Assembly (NCBI GenBank): GCA_026005095.1
Contig: BPKK01000009.1
Span: 1-64,000, forward strand
Length of the DNA stretch: 64,000 nt
Reading direction: 5' to 3'
Origin: Silanimonas sp.
GTDB taxonomy: Bacteria; Pseudomonadota; Gammaproteobacteria; Xanthomonadales; Xanthomonadaceae
The notes beneath the pieces were generated by a model. That model did not search any database. It was given only the letters and a program-made list of their open reading frames with translations, and was not told where the DNA came from. Position numbers and translations under genes: made by a program. This document shows positions 7,682 through 16,739 of this stretch, in pieces; within the stretch, counting starts at the first letter, position 1, and every line of letters starts with the position of its first letter.

Positions 7682-9730
7682 ATGGGCTACAGCACCGCGC
7701 AGATCCGCAACCTCGCCTTCATCGGCCCTTCCGGCAGCGGCAAGACCAGCCTGCTGGAGGCCGTGCTGGTAGCCGCCGGCAGGCTGCCACAGCCGGGCAG
7801 CCTCGAACGCGGCAGCACGGTGAGCGATTTCGACCCGATCGAGAAGCAGCGCGGGCATTCGCTGAACCTCGCCATCAGCCACGCCGACCACGGCGGCCTG
7901 CATCTCAACCTCCTCGACACCCCGGGCATGGCCGACTTCCGCGGTCCTGCGCTCACCGCCCTGGCCGCGGTGGAGACCGCCTGCATCGTCGTCTCGGCCT
8001 CGCAGGGCGTGGATTACGGCACGCGGCGGATGATGGAGTACGCCAAGGCGCGCAACCTCGCCCGGGTGCTGGTGGTGAACAAGATCGACGCCGAGGGCGC
8101 CGACCTGCCGCGCCTGCTGGAAGAGCTGCGCGAAGCCTTCGGCGTGGAATGCTTGCCGGTCAATCTGCCAGCCGGCGGCGGCAGCGCGGTGCTGGACTGC
8201 CTCGGCGGCCGCGCGGGCGAGTCCGACCTCGGGCCGGTGGCCGACTGGCACCAGCGCCTCGTCGACCAAGTAGTGGAGATCAACGAGACGGTGATGGGCC
8301 ATTACCTCGACGAGGGCGAGGACGGGCTCTCCGGCGAGGAACTACACGCGGCCTTCGAGCAATGCCTGCGCGAGGGGCATCTCATCCCGGTGTGCTTCGT
8401 CTCGGCCCGCCACGGCACCGGGGTGCGCGAATTCCTGGCGCTCGCCGAGCAGTGGTTCCCGCATCCTGGCGAGGCCAACCCGCCGCCCTTCATGAAGGGC
8501 CGGGGCGAGGCCGCGGTGCCGGTCCTGGCCCGTCCCGACCCGGCGGCGCACGTACTGGCCGATGTGTTCCAGATCGTGCACGACCCCTTCGCCGGCAAGC
8601 TGGCGGTGTTCCGCGTCTTCCAGGGCACCCTGCGCCGCGACGCCCAGCTCTTCGTCGATGATGGTCGCAAGCCGGTGCGCATCGGCCACCTGTTCAAGCT
8701 GCATGGCGCCGAGCGGATCGAGGTGGAGCAGGCCATCCCCGGCGACATCGCCGCCGTGGCCAAGCTCGAGGAACTGCACTTCGATGCCGTGCTACACGAC
8801 TCGCACGAGGAGGACGAGATCCATCTCGCGCCCCTGCCCTTCCCGAAGCCGATGTTCGGCCTGGCCATCGAGGCCGCCACGCGGGGGCAGGAGCAGAAGC
8901 TGGCGGTGGCCTTGGCGAAGCTGGCCGAGGAGGATCCCTGCTTCCACGTCGAGCAGGCACAGGACACCCGCGAGACGGTGATCCGCGGCCTCTCCGAGCT
9001 GCACCTGAAGATCCAGCTACAGCGCCTGAAGGAACGCTTCCAGGTGGACGTGGTGACACGGCCTCCGAAGGTGGCCTTCCGCGAAACCATCGGCCACCCT
9101 GCGGAAGGGCACCACCGGCATAAGAAGCAGACCGGCGGCGCCGGGCAGTTCGGCGAAGTGATGCTGCGGGTCGAACCGCTGGAGCGCGGCCAGGGCTTCG
9201 AGTTCGTGGACGCTGTGAAGGGCGGCGCCATCCCCGGGCAATTCCTGCCGGCGGTGGAGAAAGGCGTGCGCCAGGCCCTGGCGCAGGGCGTGGTGGCCGG
9301 TTTCCCCATGCAGGACCTGCGGGTGGTGGTCTACGACGGCAAGCACCACAGCGTCGACAGCAAGGAGATCGCCTTCGTCACCGCCGGGCGCAAGGCCTTT
9401 CTCGATGCCGTGGCCAAGGCATCGCCGCAGCTGCTCGAGCCGATCGTGGAGCTCACCGTCACCGTGCCGGAGCCGAACATGGGCGATCTTACTGGCACAC
9501 TGGCGGCGAAGCGGGCACGCATCCATGGCAGCGAGCGCCTACGCGGCGACGAGGTGCTGGTACGGGCCCTGCTGCCGATGGCCGAGCTGGAGGGCTTTCC
9601 TGCCGAATTGAAATCGCTCAGTGCCGGGCGCGGCCGCTACGACCTCGAGTTCAGCCATTACGAGCCGGCGCCGGCCAGTCTGCAGGCGAAACTGGCGGCG
9701 GCCTACCGGCCGCGCGCCGAGGACGACTGA
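7682..9730 (+). CDS. elongation factor G-like GTPase (EF-G paralog)
   Basis: 682-residue translational GTPase homologous to EF-G over its full length. The G1 loop at residues 15-23 reads GPSGSGKTS instead of the AHVDAGKTT of true EF-G; G3 is DTPGMADF at 79-86 and G4 is NKID at 133-136. The switch I region reads RGHSLN (57-62) instead of RGITI, lacking the usual threonine. Domains III-V follow, including a family-like domain IV (GGAGQFGEVMLRVEP). These departures mark the fusA2/EF-G-like group, whose role in bacteria is unsettled, rather than the housekeeping factor in the str operon. A good ribosome binding site (AAGGAG) precedes the ATG at 7682. It has no ribosomal-protein neighbours. Confidence 0.85.
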   Translation: MGYSTAQIRNLAFIGPSGSGKTSLLEAVLVAAGRLPQPGSLERGSTVSDFDPIEKQRGHSLNLAISHADHGGLHLNLLDTPGMADFRGPALTALAAVETACIVVSASQGVDYGTRRMMEYAKARNLARVLVVNKIDAEGADLPRLLEELREAFGVECLPVNLPAGGGSAVLDCLGGRAGESDLGPVADWHQRLVDQVVEINETVMGHYLDEGEDGLSGEELHAAFEQCLREGHLIPVCFVSARHGTGVREFLALAEQWFPHPGEANPPPFMKGRGEAAVPVLARPDPAAHVLADVFQIVHDPFAGKLAVFRVFQGTLRRDAQLFVDDGRKPVRIGHLFKLHGAERIEVEQAIPGDIAAVAKLEELHFDAVLHDSHEEDEIHLAPLPFPKPMFGLAIEAATRGQEQKLAVALAKLAEEDPCFHVEQAQDTRETVIRGLSELHLKIQLQRLKERFQVDVVTRPPKVAFRETIGHPAEGHHRHKKQTGGAGQFGEVMLRVEPLERGQGFEFVDAVKGGAIPGQFLPAVEKGVRQALAQGVVAGFPMQDLRVVVYDGKHHSVDSKEIAFVTAGRKAFLDAVAKASPQLLEPIVELTVTVPEPNMGDLTGTLAAKRARIHGSERLRGDEVLVRALLPMAELEGFPAELKSLSAGRGRYDLEFSHYEPAPASLQAKLAAAYRPRAEDD

Positions 9731-9818
9731 AAGCCTGCCCCCGGAAGGACTTCGCGGCGATACCGCCCACGGCGCGGCAGGCTAAGCTGCGGTTTTCGTT
9801 CTCTCCAGGGTTCCTGCC

Positions 9819-11147
9819 ATGCCCGATCGCTCCCGTCCGCCTGCACGGCGGCATAGCCGCCTCGCCGCCCTCGCCGCCCTCGCCGCCCTGCCCGTCCTTG
9901 CCACCGAGCTCAGCGTGCTGCGCGCCCCGCGGGTACTGCTCGATCCCGCCGAAGGGCAGGTGGTGCCGGCCACCCTGGTGGTGGCCGACGGCCGGCTGCG
10001 TGCGGTGCTGCCCGGGCTCGAGGCCGAAGTGCCGCTGGGCGCGGGCGAGCGCATCGCCGAGGAACGCCGCTTCGATACCGAGCACACCCTGCTGCCCGGG
10101 CTGATCGACAGCCATGTGCATCTGGCCTTCGACCCCGCGCCGCCCTTCTGGGCCGAGGCGGTGGTCACGCCGGAACGCGCCACCGCGCTCGGCGCCCGCA
10201 ATGCCCTGCGCACCGTGCAGGCCGGCTTCACCACGGTGCGCGACCTCGGCGCCCCGGGCCAGGCCGGCTTCGCCCTGCGCGATGCCATCGCCGCCGGCGA
10301 GCTTCCCGGCCCGCGGGTGCTGAGCGCCGGACGCATGGTCTCGATCATCGGCGGGCACGGCGACCTGACCGGCTTCCGCCCCGAGGTGATGGAAGCGCTC
10401 GACGAGGGCAATACCTGCACCGGCGCGGTGCAGTGCGCCGAGGTGGTGCGCCGGCTGTCACGCGCCGGCGCCGACGTGATCAAGTTCGCCGCCACCGGCG
10501 GCGTGCTCTCGCAGCAGAACCGCGGCCTCGACCAGCACTTCACCGACGAGGAAATGAAGGCCATCGTCGATACCGCCCATCAGCTCGGCCTGAAAGTGGC
10601 GGCGCATGCCCACGGCCCCCGCGGCATCGAGGCCGCGGCCCGCGCCGGGGTCGATTCGATCGAGCACGGCACCTACGTGGACGAAGCCGGCATCCGCGCC
10701 ATGCGCGGCAGCGGCAGCGTCCTCGTGCCCACGCTCTCGCCCACCATCGCCTACCGCGAGAACCTGCCGAAGGGCCTCTACACCCCGGTGGTAGCCGCCA
10801 AGATCAAGCTGCGGCTGGAAGCCACCGGCCGCAACATCGCCGCCGCCCGCCGCGCCGGGCTGAAGATCGCCTACGGCACCGACACCGGCGTCTCGGAGCA
10901 TGGCCGCAATGCCGAGGAAATGCCGCTGATGGTGCAGTACGGCGGCATGAGCCCGCAGGAGGTGCTGGTCTCGGCCACCCGCACCGCCGCCGAGCTCCTG
11001 GGCCTCGAGGACGAGGTGGGCCGGCTGGCGCCGGGCTTCTCCGCCGACGTGATCGCCGTGCGCGGCGATCCGCTCACCGATCTTGGCGCCCTGCAGCGCG
11101 ACCGCGTGGCCTTCGTCATGGCGCGCGGCCGGGTGGTGCGCGAGTAA
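9819..11147 (+). CDS. exported metal-dependent amidohydrolase
   Basis: 442-residue amidohydrolase-superfamily protein with an N-terminal hydrophobic leader (about residues 14-28), suggesting periplasmic or secreted location. Metal-site motifs are in order: GLIDSHVHLAFD (HxH on beta-strand 1), IKFAATGG (lysine strand), HAHGPRGI and SIEHGTYVD (histidines), and YGTDTGVSEHG (the catalytic Asp). The C-terminal AGFSADVIAVRGDP segment is typical of the imidazolonepropionase-like/prolidase-like branch, several members of which are exported Xaa-Pro or Xaa-Arg dipeptidases. The substrate is inferred only to class level. It lies 88 bp downstream of the EF-G-like gene, in a gap containing an inverted repeat (GCCTGCC / GGCAGGC) with a long loop. 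Confidence 0.83.
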   Translation: MPDRSRPPARRHSRLAALAALAALPVLATELSVLRAPRVLLDPAEGQVVPATLVVADGRLRAVLPGLEAEVPLGAGERIAEERRFDTEHTLLPGLIDSHVHLAFDPAPPFWAEAVVTPERATALGARNALRTVQAGFTTVRDLGAPGQAGFALRDAIAAGELPGPRVLSAGRMVSIIGGHGDLTGFRPEVMEALDEGNTCTGAVQCAEVVRRLSRAGADVIKFAATGGVLSQQNRGLDQHFTDEEMKAIVDTAHQLGLKVAAHAHGPRGIEAAARAGVDSIEHGTYVDEAGIRAMRGSGSVLVPTLSPTIAYRENLPKGLYTPVVAAKIKLRLEATGRNIAAARRAGLKIAYGTDTGVSEHGRNAEEMPLMVQYGGMSPQEVLVSATRTAAELLGLEDEVGRLAPGFSADVIAVRGDPLTDLGALQRDRVAFVMARGRVVRE

Positions 11148-11207
11148 GGCCGATGCCCTGCTCAGCCTCGGCCTGTGGTGGTGGGTGCCGCCCGCGCGGG
11201 CGCCGGC

Positions 11208-13490
11208 TCAGAGCGTGAAGCGGTAGCTCAGCTTCACCAGCAGTTGCTCGCTGTCGCGCAGGTCGAAGGCGCCGCGGAACTCATCGCCGAGGCCGAAACC
11301 CTGAGCCGACTCACGGAACAGCGCGCCGCCGCGCACATAGGCCAGGTACAGGTCGGAGAGCGGGGCGATCTCGTAGCGGTAGCGGAGCTGGAAGCCGAGG
11401 TTCTGCAGGGCGAAATCGTCCAGCGCCTCGCCGGTGCGGCGCGCGACGCCAGCCCCGTCCACCCGCCAGAGGGCCCGTGCCTCGGCATCGATGGCGATGG
11501 CCTCGAGCTTCAGGCGCAGCTCCTGCCGCTCGTCGAGCTTCCAGATCGCCCCGGCCCCGAGGAAGACCTGGCGGCCGTCGAACTGGCCGAGGGCATTGCC
11601 GCGCCGCCAGATCACCCAATCCGCGTTCCTTTCGAGTTCGAGCTCGAGTTCGACCCGGACCCGATCGCTGGCGTGGTAGACGGTCTCGGCCGAAAGTTCG
11701 ACGAGGCCCTTACCGCGGCCGTCGAAGCCCTCGTTGGCGTGGCGCACATCGATCTCGTACTCGAAGCGCCCCCCAGCCGGCCGGGCCCAGCGCCGCTCGC
11801 CGTACAAGCCGAGCCGCCCCGGCATCCGCACGATGCCGTTGCCACGCAGCACGAGATCGTCGATGTACGGCCCGGTGGCGTAGACATCCCAGAACCGAAA
11901 GCCGCCGTCGCGCAGCTCGGTGCTGCGGTTCATGGCCACGGTGTCGAACAGCACGAGGCCGCGGTCGTCCATACGCCGCGAAGCAGCATAGCGGTCGATG
12001 CGGCTGGCTGCGCGGCCCTCCGCCGGGAGATCGTCGCGCCGGCGCTGCAGCTCGTAGCGGGCGTAGTTGAAGTCGTTGCGCTCGAGATAGCCGAAATCAT
12101 TGAGCTGCAGGTTGCGGCCGAGATGCACGGCGTAGAACTGCTGGCGCCAGCCGCCGCCCAACTCGTGGTCGATGTGGATCTGCCCGCCACTGTCGCGGCC
12201 GCCGCGCACCGGGGCCTCGATGTCGGAGAGCACCAGCCCGGCTCGCAGGCTCAGGCGCTCATCCGGTCGCCAGGCATGGTCGAGCGAGGCCACCCGCGCC
12301 ACGCGGTCGAGGAAGGGGCGCTTCACCTCGGTGAGCATGGCGCCCCCCGACCAGCGCTCGCCAGCGCCAGCCACGCGGGCAGCGAGGAAATCACGCCCGG
12401 CATCACCGCTCTCGCTGGCGGCGAACAGGCCATAGCCAAGGCGGCCGGCACTGCCGTTGAGCTTCACCGCCCCGGCCACCTCGCCCGCCCCGCTGCCGTC
12501 ATCGGCCCGGCCGCCGACGCGGCGGGTGTAGAGCAGGCGGTTGGCATTGCCAAGGCCGCCGAAACCCACGTCGAAGAAGGCCTGGTTCTCGGTGAAGAAG
12601 GGCCGTTTGTCGTTGAAGAAGTTCTCCACCGCGCCGAAGTTCACCACGAGATCGTCGCTCTCCACCTGGCCAAAGTCCGGATTGAGCGTGGCGGAGAGCT
12701 GGAGGCGGCCATGTGGCTTCCAGAACAGGTCGAACCCAGTGCTGGCCTCGAAGCGGCCCGACACCTGGTCTTGCAGGCCGGAGACATAGGGTGTGATGGC
12801 CAGCAAGGACTGCTCGTGCGCCTCGACCTCGATGCGCGCAAAGGCGCTGAGGAAGCGCGGCTCGCTCCAGGTGATGGCCGGCCAGGCCACGCGCTCGTTG
12901 TTGTGCGCGGTGACACGGTCGAGCGAGAGGCCGATGGTGCGCATGCTCCCGCGGGCCGCGGCCATCGGTGCTACATGCCATGGAATCAGCAGTTCTGCCG
13001 ACCAGCCCTCCTCATCCTCGCTCGTGGCCCGGCGCCAGTCGCCGTCCCAGTCCGGATTGAAGCGGTTCTCGCCGGCAATGGTGGTATCGCCGATGTCACC
13101 GGAGAGTGAGACCACGAAGTTGTATCCCACGCGTCCATCGCCATCGAAATCGACGTAGACGTTCACCCGGTCGGCGGGCGGCACCTGGTCGCGACCGCCG
13201 CGCGGGGCGATGCGCGGCACGCCGGGAGGCTGGTGGTTACGGAAGGCGATGGCGAGGCCCTCGGGAGTGGCCAGCACCCAGGCCTCGGTGCGCAGCCGCG
13301 CCCCGGCGCGAGTCATCGGCTGCACGGTGCGGAAATCGTTGATGTGCCGGGCGCCGTTCCACTCGTCCGCCTCGATTCGGCCATCGATCAGCGGCACGCG
13401 AGCACAGAGCGCCCCCGCAAGCAGCAGGGCGAGGACGGAGGCAACGGCAGCGCGCAGCAGGCGCGAAACGACATGGAGGGGGCGGCGCAT
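11208..13490 (-). CDS. DUF5916 outer-membrane protein with N-terminal CBM9-like domain
   Basis: 760-residue exported protein. A signal peptide (residues 1-30) is followed by a carbohydrate-binding family-9-like domain (IDGRIEADEWNGARHIND, then VNVYVDFDGDGRVGYNF, about residues 33-210). The rest is a long beta-rich region of alternating aromatic/polar strands ending RYEIAPLSDLYLAYVRGG and a terminal KLSYRFTL, as expected of an outer-membrane barrel. This domain order is that of DUF5916 family proteins, abundant in Bacteroidetes and Xanthomonadales; no biochemical function is established. The ATG at 13490 is chosen because it gives a good signal peptide, whereas the longer frame to 13550 does not. 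It stands alone, convergent with the amidohydrolase. Confidence 0.8.
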   Translation of the reverse strand: MRRPLHVVSRLLRAAVASVLALLLAGALCARVPLIDGRIEADEWNGARHINDFRTVQPMTRAGARLRTEAWVLATPEGLAIAFRNHQPPGVPRIAPRGGRDQVPPADRVNVYVDFDGDGRVGYNFVVSLSGDIGDTTIAGENRFNPDWDGDWRRATSEDEEGWSAELLIPWHVAPMAAARGSMRTIGLSLDRVTAHNNERVAWPAITWSEPRFLSAFARIEVEAHEQSLLAITPYVSGLQDQVSGRFEASTGFDLFWKPHGRLQLSATLNPDFGQVESDDLVVNFGAVENFFNDKRPFFTENQAFFDVGFGGLGNANRLLYTRRVGGRADDGSGAGEVAGAVKLNGSAGRLGYGLFAASESGDAGRDFLAARVAGAGERWSGGAMLTEVKRPFLDRVARVASLDHAWRPDERLSLRAGLVLSDIEAPVRGGRDSGGQIHIDHELGGGWRQQFYAVHLGRNLQLNDFGYLERNDFNYARYELQRRRDDLPAEGRAASRIDRYAASRRMDDRGLVLFDTVAMNRSTELRDGGFRFWDVYATGPYIDDLVLRGNGIVRMPGRLGLYGERRWARPAGGRFEYEIDVRHANEGFDGRGKGLVELSAETVYHASDRVRVELELELERNADWVIWRRGNALGQFDGRQVFLGAGAIWKLDERQELRLKLEAIAIDAEARALWRVDGAGVARRTGEALDDFALQNLGFQLRYRYEIAPLSDLYLAYVRGGALFRESAQGFGLGDEFRGAFDLRDSEQLLVKLSYRFTL

Positions 13491-13596
13491 CGCGTCCGTA
13501 CTCCAGGGGAATCGGCCCCTCATGCTGCCCGCGCCGCCGACCGCGAGCACGGCCCGGAAGTCACGCGCCCGGGCAGGCGATCGGCTCGACCACCGT

Positions 13597-14121
13597 TCAG
13601 CTGCGCTGGCCGGACCGCGGACGGCGCTTGGGCTGCAGCATGGTGCCGGTGCAGTTGGCCGAGCCGCAGTGGCAGGCCCAAAGCCGCTTCAGGGCCGGAG
13701 TGTGCGGCTCGTCGAGCACGATGCCGTAGTTGTAGCTCAGCTCCTCGCCGGGCGCGATGTCCCGCAGGGCATAGATGAACACCTTGTCCTTGTGCTTTTT
13801 GCCCTTCGGGTGTTCCTCCTGCACCGCCTCGCAGTTGGGGTTGCAGCTGTGGTTGATCCAGCGCGCCACATTGCCGTCGATATTGGCATCGATCACCCAC
13901 TCCTCGTTGAGGCTGAAGAGGAAGGTGTGGCCGGTCTCGTCGAAACCGGCGTACTCCGCGTCCACCTCTTCGTGGCGCCGCACCTTGCCCTTGTAGCGCA
14001 CGATCTTCTCGCCCTTGGCGATCGGAGCGGTGGCGAAGACGCCATTGCCATGGATGGACGACTGGCGGCGTTCGATCTTCTTGGGCATGGGCGGAGCGGG
14101 CGGCGGCGGGAAGGCCGCCAT
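13597..14121 (-). CDS. SET domain protein-lysine methyltransferase
   Basis: 174-residue protein that is almost entirely a SET domain. Visible motifs are SSIHGNGVFATAPIAKGE (SAM-binding N-SET), RWINHSCNPNCE (the hallmark NHS pseudoknot), GEELSYNYGI (the ELxYDY-type motif with catalytic tyrosine), and a post-SET cysteine cluster CHCGSANCTG that would bind zinc with the NPNC cysteine. SET enzymes transfer methyl groups from S-adenosylmethionine to protein lysines; bacterial substrates are mostly unknown. Two starts are possible, 14121 or the ATG at 14088 (MPKKIERR); the first 11 residues are proline-rich and may not be translated. It is followed on the same strand by nothing within 100 bp. Confidence 0.83.
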   Translation of the reverse strand: MAAFPPPPAPPMPKKIERRQSSIHGNGVFATAPIAKGEKIVRYKGKVRRHEEVDAEYAGFDETGHTFLFSLNEEWVIDANIDGNVARWINHSCNPNCEAVQEEHPKGKKHKDKVFIYALRDIAPGEELSYNYGIVLDEPHTPALKRLWACHCGSANCTGTMLQPKRRPRSGQRS

Positions 14122-14140
14122 TCTGCCCGCCCGTGCCCGC

Positions 14141-14376
14141 TCAGCGCACCTGCAGGGCCCGCCAGCGCCGCTCCTGCACCAGCATCACCCCCAGGTAGAG
14201 CACGACGATGGCCGCCGGGATCGCCACGTAGCGGTGGTCCGGGAGGGCGTAGTGCAGGGCCAGTAACACGAGCGTGCGGGCGATGGCGTGTCGAGACCGC
14301 GCTGGGCGGCGAACTCGGCCCACTGCACCTCCAAGGGCCGCTCGGTGCCGTCCATCGCGCGCTCACTGGAAGACAT
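14141..14376 (-). CDS. small membrane protein with a frame break
   Basis: No family recognised. The start region (ATG at 14376, MSSSERAMDG) reads in one frame to about 14296, and a hydrophobic helix-containing C-terminus (RTLVLLALHYALPDHRY, then IPAAIVVLYLGVMLVQ) is in another frame, ending at 14141. Adding one base near 14283-14296 joins them into a protein of roughly 78 residues with one or two transmembrane segments. The smooth join and overlap with the upstream gene argue for a one-base deletion error. It overlaps the 54-residue gene upstream by 14 bp. Function unknown. Confidence 0.5.
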
Positions 14377-14527
14377 GGCGCACCCAGCCGAAGCCGCCGG
14401 TCCAGTAGGCCACCCAGGCGAAGCCGAAGCCGGCCCAGGCGAAGTCCTTCACGGCCTTGACGAGCTTGCCGGCCACGTAGGCCACGCCGGCGATCAGGGC
14501 GATGCGGGTCAGGTCACGCGAGTCCAT
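14363..14527 (-). CDS. small hypothetical membrane-associated protein (54 aa)
   Basis: 54-residue protein from an ATG at 14527 preceded by a purine-rich ribosome binding site (GGAGGAGAGAA). It has a short hydrophobic stretch (IALIAGVAYVAGKLV) followed by an aromatic-rich second segment (WAGFGFAWVAYWTGGFGW). No family was recognised. It overlaps the next small membrane gene, so the two probably form a bicistron. It is divergent from the SUF operon, with a 225-bp gap that holds the SUF promoter. Confidence 0.5.
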   Translation of the reverse strand: MDSRDLTRIALIAGVAYVAGKLVKAVKDFAWAGFGFAWVAYWTGGFGWVRHVFQ

Positions 14528-14664
14528 GGTTCTCTCCTCCACCCCCACCACGGGGGCATGGGGCCAGTCTCCCCCTGCCCCGGCCCCCGCCCCAGCCACA
14601 GGCGTCAGGACCTTGGGGTGACGCCTGTCACCCGTGGCCCGGAGGGGCCTTCACGACACCGCGA

Positions 14665-14693
14665 TTGAGCCTGCCCGCCCAAATCCGTACAAT
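14665..14693 (+). promoter_or_regulatory. sigma-70-type promoter of the SUF operon
   Basis: A TTGAGC -35 element (14665-14670) and a TACAAT -10 element (14688-14693) are separated by exactly 17 bp, 60 bp before the start of the Rrf2 regulator gene. By analogy with IscR and SUF Rrf2 regulators, the regulator probably binds here and autorepresses; no operator palindrome was identified with confidence. Confidence 0.6.
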
Positions 14694-14752
14694 TCCGGTC
14701 CTGATTCCAGCCCACCGGCCCCGCGCCGGCCCGCCATCCGCCCCGCGCGCCC

Positions 14753-15220
14753 ATGCTCCGCGTCACCAAGCTCACCGACTACGCCACCGTGGTGCTGACC
14801 GTGCTCGCCCAGGGGCGCGAGCGGGTGCACAGCGCCGCCGAGTTGGCCGAGCGCTCGCGGGTGGAGCCGGCCACGGTGGCCAAGGTGCTGAAGCTTCTGG
14901 CCCAGGCCGGGCTGGTAGAGAGCTTCCGCGGCGCCAGCGGCGGCTACCGCCTGGCCCGGCCGCCGGCGCAGATCCCGCTGCGGGCCATCGTCGAGGCCAT
15001 CGAAGGCCCGATGGGAATGACCACCTGCAGCGTGCACGACGGCGAATGCGGCATCGAGGCCCACTGCGGCATCCGCGCCGGCTGGCAGCGCATCAACGAC
15101 GTGGTGGTCGATGCCCTCGACCGCACCACCCTCGCCGACATGCTGGCCCCCGCGCCGGCAGCCGGCCCCCGCCATCCCGATCCCAAAGCCATCCCGGCGG
15201 CCCTGGTCGCAAGCGACTGA
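14753..15220 (+). CDS. SUF system Rrf2-family Fe-S regulator
   Basis: 155-residue Rrf2-family transcription factor. The N-terminal winged helix (LRVTKLTDYATVVLTVLAQ; helix-turn-helix around AELAERSRVEPATVAKVLKL) is followed by the family beta-wing (GASGGYRLARPP) and a Cys cluster (CSVHDGECGIEAHC, about residues 92-105) of the kind that ligates an iron-sulfur cluster. It is the first gene of the sufBCDS operon, the position held by the SUF regulator in xanthomonads. It probably senses Fe-S status and controls the operon. It ends 21 bp before sufB, with an AGGAGAG ribosome binding site for sufB in the gap. Confidence 0.88.
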   Translation: MLRVTKLTDYATVVLTVLAQGRERVHSAAELAERSRVEPATVAKVLKLLAQAGLVESFRGASGGYRLARPPAQIPLRAIVEAIEGPMGMTTCSVHDGECGIEAHCGIRAGWQRINDVVVDALDRTTLADMLAPAPAAGPRHPDPKAIPAALVASD

Positions 15221-15241
15221 GCCGCCCCGAGGAGAGCCAGC

Positions 15242-16714
15242 ATGAGCGCCACCCCCACTGCCGATGCGGCGGCGGCCAAGCCGCTGGAAGCCGGCGTCGA
15301 GGAAGCCCTGAACCGCCGCTATGGCGCCGGCTTCGTCACCGACATCGAAACCGAGAGCCTGCCGCCCGGCCTCTCCGAGGACGTGGTGCGGGCCATCTCG
15401 GCGCGCAAGAACGAGCCCGAATGGATGACCGAGTGGCGGCTGGCCGCCTACCGCCACTGGCTGACGATGACGCCGCCCGACTGGGCCAAGCTGGAGATCG
15501 CGCCCATCGATTACCAGGCCATCTCCTACTTCGCGGCGCCGAAGAACGCCCCGAAGTCGCTCGACGAGATCGATCCCAAGCTGCTCGAAACCTACGACAA
15601 GCTCGGCGTGCCTCTGCACGAGCGCGCGCGCCTGGCCGGCATCGCGGTGGACGCGGTGTTCGACTCGGTCTCGGTAGGTACCACCTACAAGGACGAGCTG
15701 AAGAAGGCCGGCGTGATCTTCTGCTCGATCAGCGAGGCTCTGCACGAGTATCCCGAGCTGGTGCGCCAGTACCTGGGCTCGGTGGTGCCGGTGGGCGACA
15801 ACTATTTCGCCGCCCTGAACTCGGCGGTGTTCTCCGACGGCAGCTTCGTCTTCGTTCCCAAGGGTGTGCGCTGCCCGATGGAGCTCAGCACTTACTTCCG
15901 CATCAATGCCGGCCATACCGGCCAGTTCGAGCGCACGCTGATCGTCTGCGAGGAGAAGGCCTACGTCTCCTACCTCGAGGGCTGCACCGCGCCGATGCGC
16001 GACGAGAATCAGCTACACGCCGCGGTGGTGGAGCTGGTGGCCCTCGACGATGCCGAGATCAAGTACAGCACAGTGCAAAACTGGTATCCCGGCGACGAAG
16101 AGGGCCGGGGCGGCATCTACAACTTCGTGACCAAACGCGGCGAATGCCGCGGCGCGCGTTCGAAGATCAGCTGGACGCAGGTGGAGACCGGCTCCGCCAT
16201 CACCTGGAAGTACCCGAGCTGTGTGCTGCTCGGCGACGATTCGGTGGGCGAGTTCTACTCGGTGGCCCTCACCCACCACCGTCAGCAGGCCGATACCGGC
16301 ACCAAGATGGTGCACGTGGGCCGCAATACCCGCAGCACCATCGTCTCCAAGGGCATCAGCGCCGGTCGCGGCCAGAATACCTACCGGGGTCTTGTGAAGA
16401 TCGAACGGGGCGCCGACAACGCCCGCAACTACACCCAGTGCGACTCGCTGCTGATCGGCAAGCGCTGTGGTGCCCACACCTTCCCCTACATCGAGGTGAA
16501 GAACCCCAGCGCCACCGTCGAACACGAGGCCACCACCTCGAAGATCAGCGAAGACCAGCTGTTCTACTGCCGCGCCCGCGGCATCGGCGAGGAGGACGCG
16601 GTAAGCCTGATCGTGGATGGCTTCTGCAAGCAGGTCTTCAAGGAGCTGCCGATGGAGTTCGCGGTGGAAGCCAAGAAGCTGCTGGAAGTCTCGCTCGAAG
16701 GCGCCGTCGGCTGA
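15242..16714 (+). CDS. sufB: Fe-S cluster assembly scaffold SufB
   Basis: 490-residue SufB, the scaffold subunit of the SufBC2D complex on which Fe-S clusters are built in the cytoplasm. The full-length family sequence is present, including [18 protein letters not shown], the beta-helix core ([19 protein letters not shown]) and the conserved C-terminal region ([20 protein letters not shown]) with the Glu and Cys residues used for sulfur transfer and cluster assembly. The ATG at 15242 has a good Shine-Dalgarno sequence. It is the second gene in the operon, 25 bp before sufC. Confidence 0.97.
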   Translation: MSATPTADAAAAKPLEAGVEEALNRRYGAGFVTDIETESLPPGLSEDVVRAISARKNEPEWMTEWRLAAYRHWLTMTPPDWAKLEIAPIDYQAISYFAAPKNAPKSLDEIDPKLLETYDKLGVPLHERARLAGIAVDAVFDSVSVGTTYKDELKKAGVIFCSISEALHEYPELVRQYLGSVVPVGDNYFAALNSAVFSDGSFVFVPKGVRCPMELSTYFRINAGHTGQFERTLIVCEEKAYVSYLEGCTAPMRDENQLHAAVVELVALDDAEIKYSTVQNWYPGDEEGRGGIYNFVTKRGECRGARSKISWTQVETGSAITWKYPSCVLLGDDSVGEFYSVALTHHRQQADTGTKMVHVGRNTRSTIVSKGISAGRGQNTYRGLVKIERGADNARNYTQCDSLLIGKRCGAHTFPYIEVKNPSATVEHEATTSKISEDQLFYCRARGIGEEDAVSLIVDGFCKQVFKELPMEFAVEAKKLLEVSLEGAVG

Positions 16715-16739
16715 CGCGCCCCCATCACGGAACCCGACC

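Noticed and set aside
9731..9818. Intrinsic terminator after the EF-G-like gene
   Set aside because: The inverted repeat has a loop of about 30 nt and no strong U-tract.
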